The position numbers and the translations under genes are program-made. 64,000 bases of DNA, taken from assembly GCF_001428105.1 (NCBI RefSeq), contig NZ_LMSJ01000023.1, forward strand, positions 2,147-66,146, given 5' to 3'. Numbering within the stretch: the stretch's first letter is position 1; every line of letters begins with the position of its first letter. The DNA is from Paenibacillus sp. Soil766. GTDB taxonomy: Bacteria; Bacillota; Bacilli; Paenibacillales; NBRC-103111. The notes beneath the pieces were generated by a model, which saw only the letters and a program-made list of their open reading frames with translations, did not search any database and had not been told where the DNA came from. This document shows, piece after piece, positions 17,228-26,258 of the stretch.

Positions 17228-17566
17228 TTATTTCGTTTCGGTGTTAATTTTAGTCCAACGCCCTGCATCACGGGTATTGAATTTGTGCATGATTTTGTCA
17301 TGCGCATCCGTCAGATCAATGCCAAGTGAATTGGCAAAGCAGATCGTAATGAATAAAATATCACCAAGCTCCAATTCGATTGAATTGTCCGCTTCTGTAC
17401 TCTTTTTCGGTTTTTCACCGTAAGAATGATTCACCTCACGCGCTAATTCACCAACTTCTTCAGACATTCTAGCCAGCATAGAAAGAGGACTGAAATATCC
17501 TTCCTTGAACTGGGAAATATAAGTATCAACCTCTTGTTGCAGGTCTTTAAGTGTACGTTCTGACAT
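17228..17566 (-). CDS. ypjD: MazG-like nucleotide pyrophosphohydrolase YpjD
   Basis: This all-helical MazG-family protein of about 112 residues hydrolyses nucleoside triphosphates to monophosphates. The metal-binding pattern EEVGELAREV followed by ELGDILFITICFAN is clear. The start at MSERTLKDLQ has GAAGGA 5 nt upstream. Like its B. subtilis namesake it sits next to ypjC and dapB. The true substrate (non-canonical dNTP or other) cannot be told. Confidence 0.88.
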   Translation of the reverse strand: MSERTLKDLQQEVDTYISQFKEGYFSPLSMLARMSEEVGELAREVNHSYGEKPKKSTEADNSIELELGDILFITICFANSLGIDLTDAHDKIMHKFNTRDAGRWTKINTETK

Positions 17567-17684
17567 TGGCATCCTTCTTTCTATCCTCTTCACAAAGGTT
17601 ATCCTCCTTATGTTAAACTAAACGAGAAAAGTTGACAAATTTTTTGTTAGAAAAGGCAAGCATATTAGGCATGGAGGAATTCAC

Positions 17685-18560
17685 ATGGTATTTAAAGAAA
17701 GGTTCCAAGATCAATTACTCAATGTGTTGGGAATTGGGATTGGAACCGCGATTTACGCGTTTGGTTTGCATTATTTTGTCATATCGAATGAGCTCATGGA
17801 AGGCGGATTAACGGGCATATCCCTTTTGCTCAAATACGTGCTTAATGTCCCTCCCTCCATCTCCACCCTTGTATTTAATATTCCGTTATTTTATTTAGGC
17901 TGGCGAAATTTCGGTAAAGGGCCTATGCTGTATACGATCTTCGGAGTCATTTGCCTTTCGTTCTTTCTGTGGGTGATGGAATGGCTAATTCATATGGGTT
18001 GGATAGTACCTTTTCACACTACACAAGACTATTTTCTAGCAACCCTATATGCTGGGATAACGCTTGGCACGGGTCTTGGGCTTGTATTTCGATTCGGTGG
18101 AACGACAGGTGGTTCTGATATATTAGCTCGCATAGGTCATAAAAAAAGAGGTTGGAGTGTCGGACAAGTCATCCTGATTATTGATGTCGTCGTCATTGGT
18201 TCTTCTTTCATTTATCTCCCTAAAGAAAAAGTGCTCTATTCACTTGTAGCCGTATTCGTCACATCTCGGATCATTGATTACATATCAGAGGGAGCTTATG
18301 CAGCCAAATCATTTACGATCATCAGTGATCAGCCAAGTAGCCTTGCAGAGTCCATCACCAAAGTACTAGATCGCGGAGTAACACTCTTCCCAGCGCGTGG
18401 TGCTTATTCAGGAAACACGAAGGAAGTCGTCTATTGCGTCGTTTACCGGCATGAAACAAGGCAATTACGAGAGTTAATTCACGCCGTTGATCCACGTGCT
18501 TTCATTATCGTTGGGGATGTCCATGAGGTCATCGGCGAGGGTTTCAAAACAAACTCATAG
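17685..18560 (+). CDS. ypjC: YitT family membrane protein YpjC
   Basis: This 291-residue protein has five to six membrane helices followed by a cytoplasmic DUF2179 domain (about 210-285). The hallmarks are GLHYFVISNELMEGGLTGIS and GLGLVFRFGGTTGGSDILA. It starts with ATG behind GGAGG. It is one of only three plus-strand genes here, divergent from ypjD and convergent with ypjB. The transported substrate is unknown. Confidence 0.9.
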   Translation: MVFKERFQDQLLNVLGIGIGTAIYAFGLHYFVISNELMEGGLTGISLLLKYVLNVPPSISTLVFNIPLFYLGWRNFGKGPMLYTIFGVICLSFFLWVMEWLIHMGWIVPFHTTQDYFLATLYAGITLGTGLGLVFRFGGTTGGSDILARIGHKKRGWSVGQVILIIDVVVIGSSFIYLPKEKVLYSLVAVFVTSRIIDYISEGAYAAKSFTIISDQPSSLAESITKVLDRGVTLFPARGAYSGNTKEVVYCVVYRHETRQLRELIHAVDPRAFIIVGDVHEVIGEGFKTNS

Positions 18561-18574
18561 GTTAACATCAATGT

Positions 18575-18623
18575 AAAAAAAGTGGATTAAACAGCTCTAC
18601 TGAGCTAGCTTAATCCACTTTTT
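18575..18623. terminator. Bidirectional terminator between ypjC and ypjB
   Basis: AAAAGTGGATTAA pairs with TTAATCCACTTTT around an inner AGCTC/GAGCT stem, with A- and T-runs on the two sides. Confidence 0.88.
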
Positions 18624-18624
18624 A

Positions 18625-19506
18625 TTATCTGTTTTCACTTTCCCTTGGCTGTCTAACTGGAACAATATGTCGTCCGGATTGGTACATCTGCCAGCCAACA
18701 TAAGATAAAACCCCTATGATAATAAGACCTATACTAAGTGACCAGATGATGGGATGATTCGGATCCGTAAGTGGCACATAGGCTAGGGCATCTTTGTGTT
18801 TAACTAAGAAGAGCTCATCTATCACTTGATTCATATTCACAATACCCGCTTCTAGCTGTCTGATAGGCATTGGTTTTGTATTCACATGGGTACGTAGGAA
18901 GACGATTAACGAATCTAACTTCTCAACCGACGATGGATCTCGGCTAATGATTAATGAGGGATGAATAATGGCGATATGCTGAGAAAGATTAGCAAATTCC
19001 GCTATTGCTTCTTGCTGCTTATTCGCTTTTACCTGTTGACTCAGCAATTGGCTATCATTTTGCAGCACCTTATAATATTGCAGCCACATCGGCTGGTTCT
19101 TATGTGAAAGTGCATCTGTTGCAAGACGAATTTTGGCAACAGCTACTTGTCCATCAGATGGTGAGTAACTAACCGCGTTATACACCCGCTTCGCATCAGT
19201 AATCGTAGCAGTCAATGCATTCAATCCCTCTATGGAGGTAATTCCATCCCATGAAATCTTCGGAATTTGATCGGACAATTGAATCAACTTATTTCTTGCC
19301 TCACCAACTTGTCCAGACATCGTTAGGGTATACATCTCTTCGGCGATCTGATTTAAAAACGAAATCCGTTCTACCTGAACTGGGTCTATAGGTTTACTAG
19401 CTTGTCCGACTGTGTGTTGATTTGCACTGCAAGCTGCAAGTAAGCAAAGAACAAGGCCGAGTAAGAAAGTCACCGCTATCCCTCTTATCGTTCTATCGAA
19501 AAACAT
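18625..19506 (-). CDS. ypjB: Sporulation protein YpjB
   Basis: This 293-residue protein has an N-terminal signal with a lipobox-like LLAACSA near residue 26, so it may be lipid-anchored. A helical extracytoplasmic region follows and a C-terminal membrane helix (about 257-277) ends in a basic tail. This matches the YpjB family, whose B. subtilis member is expressed during sporulation. GGAGGGG precedes the ATG. It follows ypjA. Two membrane anchors on one protein are worth noting, and the function is unknown. Confidence 0.82.
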   Translation of the reverse strand: MFFDRTIRGIAVTFLLGLVLCLLAACSANQHTVGQASKPIDPVQVERISFLNQIAEEMYTLTMSGQVGEARNKLIQLSDQIPKISWDGITSIEGLNALTATITDAKRVYNAVSYSPSDGQVAVAKIRLATDALSHKNQPMWLQYYKVLQNDSQLLSQQVKANKQQEAIAEFANLSQHIAIIHPSLIISRDPSSVEKLDSLIVFLRTHVNTKPMPIRQLEAGIVNMNQVIDELFLVKHKDALAYVPLTDPNHPIIWSLSIGLIIIGVLSYVGWQMYQSGRHIVPVRQPRESENR

Positions 19507-19560
19507 GGGACATCCCCTCCTTCACCATCATCATATGGAGGTTCGTCCCACTTTAGACCA

Positions 19561-20220
19561 TCAGGTACTTGCTTTCAACATTTTTTTCTCTCTTACCATT
19601 AGACACGTTATCGCAATCCAAATGCTAATGATACTCAAGCATATCGTGAAGAATTGAATCGTTCCCAAATAGGGATGCAGTTCACGCTGGAGTCTTGGAA
19701 AAATTCCTCTTTCATAATCCATGAAGTCATTCCAAAACGTCCAGAGCGCCACAATTACAATAGCTGGTAGTCGGAATGAAAACCAACGAACAAATAACAA
19801 TGCTTCAACGGCCATAGCCAAATGAGAGGCGGTCAGCATCCATCCGTCCCACCCGACAGCCGCCCCATGCCAAGCACCTGCCCATATCATCGTAACTGCC
19901 CATATCCCATACTTAAATGACGTGATGAGTCCGAAAGCTTCAACAAAGCCGCGTATTGCGTTAAATAGCTTACTCTTAGGCTTGGCACTGGACCGATCCA
20001 TAATTAAGTAACCAATGGAAAGAGTGAAAAACAAACTAGCAGTCGGACTATCTGGCACAAAAAACACGTACCATAACGAATTCTCTGCAAGGGTGTCTAC
20101 CATTTGAAGCCAATACCATTCATAGCCATATAGGGTTCCTAGCAAATTACTAATAAAAAACAACCAGAGCATTCTCTTACTAAGTAGGAAGTTTCTGCTC
20201 CACAAATAGGAAACGGACAC
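19561..20220 (-). CDS. ypjA: DUF1405 membrane protein YpjA
   Basis: This 219-residue protein has about six membrane helices and the features of the DUF1405 family (FISNLLGTLYGYEWYW, FVPDSPTASLFF). It starts with GTG behind AAAGGAGGG. It lies downstream of the qcr operon terminator and upstream of ypjB, the B. subtilis order. No function is known for the family. Confidence 0.85.
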   Translation of the reverse strand: MSVSYLWSRNFLLSKRMLWLFFISNLLGTLYGYEWYWLQMVDTLAENSLWYVFFVPDSPTASLFFTLSIGYLIMDRSSAKPKSKLFNAIRGFVEAFGLITSFKYGIWAVTMIWAGAWHGAAVGWDGWMLTASHLAMAVEALLFVRWFSFRLPAIVIVALWTFWNDFMDYERGIFPRLQRELHPYLGTIQFFTICLSIISIWIAITCLMVREKKMLKAST

Positions 20221-20274
20221 GATGGTCCCTCCTTTATAGAATCAATTTTGATACGTAGACCTTCTAAAATTCCC

Positions 20275-20306
20275 AAAAAAAACCTGATCACTTTCGCGAT
20301 CAGGTT
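20275..20306 (-). terminator. Terminator of the qcrABC operon
   Basis: AACCTGATC and GATCAGGTT pair around GCGAAAGT, followed by eight T on the minus strand, immediately downstream of qcrC. Confidence 0.88.
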
Positions 20307-20311
20307 CTGTT

Positions 20312-21202
20312 TTATTGAGTTTTTTGTTTGGATAACCAATCTGCTAATTTATCAATATCGGCATCCGTCAAGCCTTTATCAATGTTAGGCTTATACATAG
20401 CAGGCATGTTGCCTTTACCATTTTTGATAATACCCATAATGTCTTCCTTCGTATGAGTATCACCAGTGCCTAACAAAGCAGGTACACCAGAAGCTGGCAT
20501 TCCTTTAAGCTGTGCACCGTGACATGCTAAGCAAGTTGCTTTGGCATAAATCGCAGCACCTGGATCATCAGCAGCAACAATTGCAGCTGCTTTCTTCGTT
20601 TCTTTCTTCGCACCCCCGCCAGCTGCGCCACCTTTGTTAGCGTGCATTTCTTCTTCACGCTTGATGTGCTCTGGAATGATGTTTTTCTCTTTAAGCTCTA
20701 CTTGGTAATGTGACCAAGATGTGTACGTTAGGTATGTACAAGCAATCAAAGATAAAATCATAAGGCTGGAAGCAATTGGTCTTCTATAGAAGCGACGTTC
20801 TTTACCAGTATCCAAGAATGGAGCTAGCAATAAACCACCAAATAGTAATCCTGGTACTACAACGGCTCCAAGAACTACGTAATCACCCGATGTATATGGA
20901 TACTTCAGCAATTGATACATGAACAAGAAGTACCAGTCTGGCATCGGAATAAATGCCGTATTCTTCGGATCCGCAGGATAACCTAGCGGAGCTGGGTCGG
21001 ACATTACTAATACTAGCATACCGACCAAGACAACGACACCAACCATCCACTCTTTCAACAAGAAGTTGGGAATGAAGGCTTCCGATTTACCTGGGTAAGC
21101 AGAGTAATCTCTAGGAATGAGTCGTTGTTCTTGCGTTTTCTTAATTACGCGGGAATCCCCTACGTAAACGATTTTTTCATCAGACTTATGACCATGCGCC
21201 AC
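20312..21202 (-). CDS. qcrC: Menaquinol:cytochrome c reductase cytochrome b/c subunit
   Basis: This 296-residue protein is the fused subunit IV/cytochrome c found in Bacillus bc complexes. The first about 170 residues carry three membrane helices with PDWYFLFMYQLLKYP. After an alanine/lysine-rich linker comes a cytochrome c domain with the haem-binding CLACH near residue 223 and a likely Met axial ligand in GKGNMPAMY. It starts with GTG behind GGGAGGGG. It is the last gene of qcrABC. Confidence 0.95.
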   Translation of the reverse strand: MAHGHKSDEKIVYVGDSRVIKKTQEQRLIPRDYSAYPGKSEAFIPNFLLKEWMVGVVVLVGMLVLVMSDPAPLGYPADPKNTAFIPMPDWYFLFMYQLLKYPYTSGDYVVLGAVVVPGLLFGGLLLAPFLDTGKERRFYRRPIASSLMILSLIACTYLTYTSWSHYQVELKEKNIIPEHIKREEEMHANKGGAAGGGAKKETKKAAAIVAADDPGAAIYAKATCLACHGAQLKGMPASGVPALLGTGDTHTKEDIMGIIKNGKGNMPAMYKPNIDKGLTDADIDKLADWLSKQKTQ

Positions 21203-21222
21203 GCTATTCGCCCCTCCCTAAA

Positions 21223-21894
21223 TTATAGCGGTCCGGAAATACCTTGTTTGCGAATCATGAAGAAGTGTCCGGCAAGCAAAGCGAGCAGAACGCCAGGCAG
21301 GAAGAACACATGAATAGCAAAGAACCGTGTTAGTGTTTGTGCACCAACAATGCTTCCGCCTTGCAGCAATGTTTCGATGTACGGTCCCGCAAAAGGTACC
21401 GATGCTGCAATTTTCATACCTACTTGTGTAGCAAAGTAAGCTTTGTTATCCCATGGAAGCAGGTATCCCGTAAAACCAAGACCTAACATAACGAAGAAAA
21501 TGAGCATGCCTACTACCCAGTTCATTTCACGTGGAGCCTTGTAGGATCCGGTGAAGAACACGCGCAGGGTATGTAAGAACATCATTACGATAACTAAACT
21601 AGCTCCCCAGTGGTGCATACCTCTGACGATAACACCGAAAGCTACTTTATGTTGCAAGTAATCAACACTTGCATAAGCATTGATAATATCAGGTGTGTAA
21701 TACATTGTTAGGAACATACCTGACAAAATTTGAATTACTGTGATGAAAAACGTCAATCCGCCAAAACAATAAACGAACGCGGAAAAGTGATGAGCTGGGT
21801 TAACGTGTTCTGGTACCTCGTGATCCGCTACATCTCTCCACATAGGCGTAATATCAAGACGTTCGTCAATCCAGTTGTATACGTTTTTAAACAT
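21223..21894 (-). CDS. qcrB: Menaquinol:cytochrome c reductase cytochrome b subunit
   Basis: This 223-residue b6-type cytochrome has four membrane helices and paired haem-ligand histidines, seen in RGMHHWGASLVIVMMFLHTL and TRFFAIHVFFLPG. GFTGYLLPWDNKAYFATQVG marks the quinol-oxidation region. It forms the membrane core of the menaquinol-oxidising complex, with the Rieske protein encoded before it and the cytochrome b/c subunit after it. Confidence 0.96.
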   Translation of the reverse strand: MFKNVYNWIDERLDITPMWRDVADHEVPEHVNPAHHFSAFVYCFGGLTFFITVIQILSGMFLTMYYTPDIINAYASVDYLQHKVAFGVIVRGMHHWGASLVIVMMFLHTLRVFFTGSYKAPREMNWVVGMLIFFVMLGLGFTGYLLPWDNKAYFATQVGMKIAASVPFAGPYIETLLQGGSIVGAQTLTRFFAIHVFFLPGVLLALLAGHFFMIRKQGISGPL

Positions 21895-21911
21895 CTGATC
21901 GTGACGCCCCC

Positions 21912-22457
21912 TTATACTCTAGTGTTAGCATGCAGTTGACCAACATACACGAAACCATTCTCTACTTTTGTTGTGTACTCATCTAATGGACTAGGCGCAA
22001 CAGCAAGGTTCTTGCCGTCTTGCGTATAATGCGCACCATGACAAGGACAGAAATACTGATCTTTGTAAGCAGGGTTATCGTTCCAGTTAACCGTACACCC
22101 TAAGTGCTTACACGTTGGATTTAACGCAAAGAGAGCACCCTTACTATCTTTGGAAATCCATGCTACGAGTTCAGCTTCACTTTCGTACCAACCATCTACC
22201 TGATGGACTTGGAACGTAAACGCTTGTGGAACATTCGTAATTTTACTTTCTTCGACAACTTTAACCCAGTCCGATGCTGCTTTGGGCTGAAGGACTGGAT
22301 CTACGGCAAACCGAATCATCGGTATGATAATTCCGGCTCCCATGAATCCACCAGCGCCACCAAGGGTATAAGAAAGAAATTGTCGACGAGACATTTCGCG
22401 TTTGGTCCCGGGTTTCTTCCCATGCTGTTCTTCATTGTGATTGTTATGATCACTCAT
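21912..22457 (-). CDS. qcrA: Menaquinol:cytochrome c reductase Rieske iron-sulfur subunit
   Basis: This Rieske protein has about 181 residues. An N-terminal SRRQFLSYTLGGAGG segment resembles a twin-arginine-like signal and anchor, and the [2Fe-2S] ligands are in CKHLGC and CPCHGAHY. The start at MSDHNNHNEE has AGGAGGG about 11 nt upstream; the reading frame extends 22 codons further without a better site. It is the first gene of qcrABC. Confidence 0.95.
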   Translation of the reverse strand: MSDHNNHNEEQHGKKPGTKREMSRRQFLSYTLGGAGGFMGAGIIIPMIRFAVDPVLQPKAASDWVKVVEESKITNVPQAFTFQVHQVDGWYESEAELVAWISKDSKGALFALNPTCKHLGCTVNWNDNPAYKDQYFCPCHGAHYTQDGKNLAVAPSPLDEYTTKVENGFVYVGQLHANTRV

Positions 22458-22738
22458 TCTCAGGTCTACCCTCCTACATTGGCCGCAGTCCGAACCCTCT
22501 CGGACAACAGCTACCTCTATCACGTGTCGTTCGACATTACACTACATAACTAGGACATTTCTAATAATAGCCTACGTCTACTAGGTCGTCAAGAATTCAT
22601 AACTCCTTTTATTGGATTGAAATCTTCGCTTTCGGACAAATTTTAACGAAATTGTCACAACTTTTTGCAAGCCACATTCATCCATTACTACCCTTATCTT
22701 GCACATTTTTTTTCCATTAATACACGACAACAGCAAAG

Positions 22739-23170
22739 TTACTCTACAGGGTACCAAAGTTGTTGTACTTGTTTGGAAATACCTGATCGAATTGCTTCTG
22801 ACTGCTGAGCCCATTGCTCGCTATCGACAACGATCAACAAATCTGTTTGGGCTGATTTCCAGTGAATTGCTTTCGAATGCAAAGTTAATACGATTATGTA
22901 ACGAAACCCGCTTTTCTTCAATTGATGTACGATGCTCTCCACTTGCTCACTTGCATCAGTATCTGCTATGTAATGAAGAGCTGGATAAGTGACAACTCTA
23001 CCCTTGTAAGGAATCTCGATAATTTCCATGACATCACGAAGCCGCTCCAACACTGTGGTCACTTGCATCGGATCCTCATCACCTGTCAAACCCGTCACAG
23101 GAAGAAGACATGTATCCAAGTAGGGTTTCAATTCCGTCCATTCCTGTGCAACAATCTCATTAAACTTCAA
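22739..23170 (-). CDS. ypiF: DUF2487 family protein YpiF
   Basis: This small soluble protein of about 143 residues resembles the YpiF/DUF2487 family encoded just upstream of qcrA in B. subtilis. The most recognisable parts are WTELKPYLDTCLLPVTGL and the KSGFRYIIVLTLHSKAI segment. GGGAGG lies 9 nt before a TTG at 23170, which I prefer to an ATG seven codons earlier with no ribosome binding site. Its function is unknown. Confidence 0.75.
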   Translation of the reverse strand: MKFNEIVAQEWTELKPYLDTCLLPVTGLTGDEDPMQVTTVLERLRDVMEIIEIPYKGRVVTYPALHYIADTDASEQVESIVHQLKKSGFRYIIVLTLHSKAIHWKSAQTDLLIVVDSEQWAQQSEAIRSGISKQVQQLWYPVE

Positions 23171-23312
23171 GGTGTAGCGCCTCCCTATCATTTACCAAAA
23201 GAACATCCGCTATGTAGCGCAAGCTCAACTTGTACTTAAAGTACTTTAATCCGTCCTTTCTTAGCTGTCAATCAGGTATTCAGTCGAACATCGAAACCTT
23301 GTAGATCACATA

Positions 23313-23345
23313 CAAAAAAGACATGGGATTGGCATCCTCATGTCT
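23313..23345 (-). terminator. Terminator after the IDEAL-domain gene
   Basis: AAGACATG-A-GGAT pairs with ATCC-C-ATGTCTT and is followed by TTTTTTG on the minus strand. Confidence 0.85.
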
Positions 23346-23376
23346 TCATGTTTACTTACTCATGCGCAGCAAATGA

Positions 23377-23565
23377 TTACCCTAGTGATTGTAAAATCCT
23401 TAATTCAGATGTTAGCGCCAAAAAGGATGTCTGATCTCCTTTAGCAAGTGCGCTGTCAATTTCCTTATAAAGATTTTCTTCTCTATATTTGCGTAAGGCA
23501 TTATCCCAAATCATTTCCGCGAAAAGTGCCAGCAGCGCATCGTTAGATACATTCATTTTTCCCAT
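23377..23565 (-). CDS. IDEAL-domain small protein
   Basis: This 62-residue protein ends in a segment typical of the IDEAL domain, with the pattern ENLYKEIDSALAKGDQTSF. The ribosome binding site GGAGGTAGG is placed for the ATG of MGKMNVSND rather than an upstream in-frame ATG. IDEAL domains occur at the C-terminus of small Firmicutes proteins such as UPF0302/YpiB, which lies near ypiF in B. subtilis. Here only the short IDEAL part seems present. It may be involved in protein-protein contact; nothing firmer can be said. Confidence 0.7.
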   Translation of the reverse strand: MGKMNVSNDALLALFAEMIWDNALRKYREENLYKEIDSALAKGDQTSFLALTSELRILQSLG

Positions 23566-23741
23566 GAGACCTACCTCCAAATGTTGTCCGCGGTTTGTCA
23601 GGAGCTTCTTTTTCGCAAAAATATATGTCTGCATTTTGGTGTACGCCAACCCGTTGTTATGCTCCTATTACATCATATTCACTAGTGAATTCAACGCTTC
23701 ATTCAAAAGCCCGTTTGAGCCGGAATGTGTTAATACCTAGA

Positions 23742-24863
23742 TCAGAAAAGTACAACTTTGTCTTCCTCTGCAATACTAATTCCTCGAATTACTTTAGAGC
23801 CTAGCTTAGTGACCTGAATAACGGCCCCATACGTGTGATCTTCGCCTATCCGGATCAGGCCCAAGTGCATCATCATTTGGATGATTCGCTGCTCGACAAT
23901 GGATTCTGAACCGTCGTAGTAAAATGGTTTAACTAATTTGCTAAACAAATCTACAATCGAAGCCAACGTCACCCATTGATCACAAAGTCGATCCAGCCAA
24001 ACCGCTATACTTTGTAAATTCGGAATCGGATTTTTGTATAACCTCAGCCAAAACGTGTACACATCCGTTACTGATTCTTTCTTCCCTTCCAGTAAACGTT
24101 CCTTACCTGCTTCTGTAATACGAAGCACTAGGCCATGTTCACTGATGAATTGGTGGTAATAGCAATAATCATAGATAAGTGAAAATCGATTTGGGTATTC
24201 CTTAAACATACGTCCGTAACCGAATCGCCATGTCCCCTTAGCTACCAATCCCTCTTGAACAGATAAACTAGCGAGAAGCTGCCCAAGCTGTTTTTTGTAC
24301 ATAAAGCCATCTGCTGTTAATGGCATTTCTTGCTGTGCAACTGCGGTTAAGAAATGAAAGATGTCATCGACTAGAAGTACTTGCTCATCACGATAGATCA
24401 GTGGTTCTTCAGTTTTCACCAAATCTTGCTTGAATTGCTTCGCTAGTACATCACTAAATCTTCGTTTTAGATCCGCTGGAACATGAAATAAGTATTTGGT
24501 TTGTTGGGAATACCCGTTAAACAACCAACCTAATTTCTTGAATTTTAGGATCATATCCCTTGGATTCCAATCTTCTGATGACTCTACTTTCTGAAAGCGT
24601 GATTGCTGGGCTCTAGCGATGAGTTCCTCCATATTAAACGCATTGCGAGGGTCTGAGAGCAGGGAGTTAAGGAAGCGAATGTTTTCCAAACTAAGACTTT
24701 GAATGTGTTTTTCGAAGATGTCTTTGCGCATGGCCGTACTCAGGATCGATTGAATCAACTCATTCTTAGAATGACCATTGCACTCACACTCGTAGGTATG
24801 TGCAATTCGGCCTAATTCATGGATATCGGCATAGCTGAGCATATCCGCTAGGTTCATTTCCAT
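23742..24863 (-). CDS. Unrecognised 373-residue protein, probably with winged-helix modules
   Basis: I do not recognise this gene. The protein is soluble and helical. An N-terminal LADMLSYADIHELGRIAHTYE segment with a CxC pair is followed by NELIQSILSTAM, which looks like a small SAP- or helicase-N-type module. The C-terminal third (about 290-365) reads like one or two winged-helix units ending in RGISIAEEDKVVLF. The layout recalls N-terminal regions of XPB-type helicases but no helicase motifs are present. GGAG lies 7 nt before the ATG. It is encoded alone between a phosphatase gene and the IDEAL gene and has no counterpart in the B. subtilis order. Confidence 0.6.
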   Translation of the reverse strand: MEMNLADMLSYADIHELGRIAHTYECECNGHSKNELIQSILSTAMRKDIFEKHIQSLSLENIRFLNSLLSDPRNAFNMEELIARAQQSRFQKVESSEDWNPRDMILKFKKLGWLFNGYSQQTKYLFHVPADLKRRFSDVLAKQFKQDLVKTEEPLIYRDEQVLLVDDIFHFLTAVAQQEMPLTADGFMYKKQLGQLLASLSVQEGLVAKGTWRFGYGRMFKEYPNRFSLIYDYCYYHQFISEHGLVLRITEAGKERLLEGKKESVTDVYTFWLRLYKNPIPNLQSIAVWLDRLCDQWVTLASIVDLFSKLVKPFYYDGSESIVEQRIIQMMMHLGLIRIGEDHTYGAVIQVTKLGSKVIRGISIAEEDKVVLF

Positions 24864-24951
24864 CCTACATCTCCCATCTGGCGGAGCTTTCTACTCCGAT
24901 GTTTCTAGTAACCATTATGGGATTTTTTTCCGAAAATATTCCGCGAACAAC

Positions 24952-24982
24952 AAAAAAACATGACTCTAGCGAGTCATGTTTA
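24952..24982 (-). terminator. Terminator after the histidine phosphatase gene
   Basis: AAACATGACTC and GAGTCATGTTT pair around a 4-nt loop, followed by a T-run on the minus strand. Confidence 0.87.
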
Positions 24983-24985
24983 CTT

Positions 24986-25576
24986 TCATACCATCGTATC
25001 AGAGGTCGTTTGCAAATGGGTTAAACAATTGTATAACTGGAGCTCCCACTGATCTCTTTGCCGTAACAACAAGGTCAATGACGTATTCTGTAAGAACTCC
25101 TCTTGATTCAATTTCAAAACACGAAGCACTTGAACGATAAAACCACCATGAGAGATGAGTAAGATCTTCTTACTAGGGTACTGATTCAAAATTTCTGTTT
25201 CAAGCTCCAACCATCTTGTCCATAGCTCACTATCCGACTCTTGGCCCAGATCCTGAAGCTTCCATTCGGCCCCCCAGCGCTCTTCACGCTCAACGGCAGT
25301 AGTTCCTTCAACCAAACCGTATTTGCGCTCTCTCAAGCGTTTATCTGTGCGCAATAGCGGGATGCCAGACAATGTAGAGATAATTTGTGCGGTTTCATTC
25401 GCTCGTTTCAAGTCACTGCTAAGGATTCCATCCCAACTTTCCTGAGATAGACGCAGCCCAAGTAATCGAGCTTGCTCTCTGCCTTCGTCCGTTAAGTCTG
25501 TATCCAACTGTCCTTGCAACTTGCCGAGTCGATTCCACTCCGTGCTTCCGTGACGTATAAACCCTATCGTTGTCAT
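24986..25576 (-). CDS. Histidine phosphatase family protein
   Basis: This 196-residue protein of the phosphoglycerate mutase-like superfamily has the catalytic FIRHGSTEWN at residues 5-14, LTDEGREQA, and the second histidine in LLISHGGFIVQVL. The usual basic and acidic active-site residues are in place, so it should be an active phosphatase rather than a mutase. GGAGG precedes the ATG. It follows the anti-sigma gene with a short gap. The substrate is not evident; CobC-, PhoE- and GpmB-type roles are all possible. Confidence 0.85.
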   Translation of the reverse strand: MTTIGFIRHGSTEWNRLGKLQGQLDTDLTDEGREQARLLGLRLSQESWDGILSSDLKRANETAQIISTLSGIPLLRTDKRLRERKYGLVEGTTAVEREERWGAEWKLQDLGQESDSELWTRWLELETEILNQYPSKKILLISHGGFIVQVLRVLKLNQEEFLQNTSLTLLLRQRDQWELQLYNCLTHLQTTSDTMV

Positions 25577-25622
25577 GCTTTTACCTCCAGCGCTAGAAAT
25601 GCAAAATGCTCCACCAGGAGCA

Positions 25623-26252
25623 TTAAGTTTTCGTTCGTGATAACCAATTCATAATAATAATAGTTGCTATTAAGCCGAGAAGCGATACGACTAATAAGTA
25701 ATGAGGGTACGAATGGATCGGTCCAACATGAAAACGTAAAGGTTCCATGAAGCTTGGATTCAGACTTGCTACCGCATCACCCAACTTGTGTCCATTCAAT
25801 GATTCTGTACCGCTAATCTTTAGCGCTTGTGGCGCTTCGAGATCGTAAAGTGAATTGTCCGCGGAAGCCATCGTTGACTGCGGGGAGCCATCGTATACGA
25901 TCGCAAATAAAAAGCTAAACACAAAAAGTGCTAAACAAAACGCTATAACAGCCGTCAAATTCCGTCTTAATTTATAGGAAATGGAATACATCCGTTCCGA
26001 AACTGGAATTCGCCATGATTCATCCTCATAAATACGGTTCATAACTTTGGTGGAGACAATGGGCTCAAAGTCCGTCAGCTCCTCGTCAGTTGCTGCAGTG
26101 CGGATAAGAATCATGCTCTCTTCCCATATTTGAAATTCCTCTTTACAGGAGTCGCACGTTTCTAAATGTTTATCTACCGCTGCACGACGCAGGTCATCAT
26201 TCGGCAAATCCCAATAGACTCCAAATAATTCCTGGATCTCACTACACTTCAT
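25623..26252 (-). CDS. Zinc-finger anti-sigma factor
   Basis: This 209-residue protein has an N-terminal zf-HC2 anti-sigma domain with VDKHLETCDSCKEEF (HxxxCxxC), two membrane helices (about 95-115 and 182-200) and an extracytoplasmic part between them. It is encoded directly after an ECF sigma factor, so it presumably holds that sigma at the membrane until a signal releases it. GAAGGGATGA overlaps the sigma gene stop region. The signal is unknown. Confidence 0.85.
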   Translation of the reverse strand: MKCSEIQELFGVYWDLPNDDLRRAAVDKHLETCDSCKEEFQIWEESMILIRTAATDEELTDFEPIVSTKVMNRIYEDESWRIPVSERMYSISYKLRRNLTAVIAFCLALFVFSFLFAIVYDGSPQSTMASADNSLYDLEAPQALKISGTESLNGHKLGDAVASLNPSFMEPLRFHVGPIHSYPHYLLVVSLLGLIATIIIMNWLSRTKT

Positions 26253-26258
26253 CGCTTG

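Noticed and set aside
16639-17307. Longer version of the TPR protein starting 48 codons upstream
   Set aside because: AAAGGAGG is placed for the internal ATG at 17163, and the upstream part overlaps ypjD and looks non-coding.
22620-22680. Rex operator upstream of qcrA
   Set aside because: TTGTGACAATTTCGTTAA on the minus strand matches only one half-site of TTGTGAAnnnnTTCACAA; the other half is wrong.
25604-25626. Terminator between the anti-sigma and phosphatase genes
   Set aside because: ATGCTCC/GGAGCAT can pair but overlaps the anti-sigma gene end and is followed by only four T, so I did not list it.
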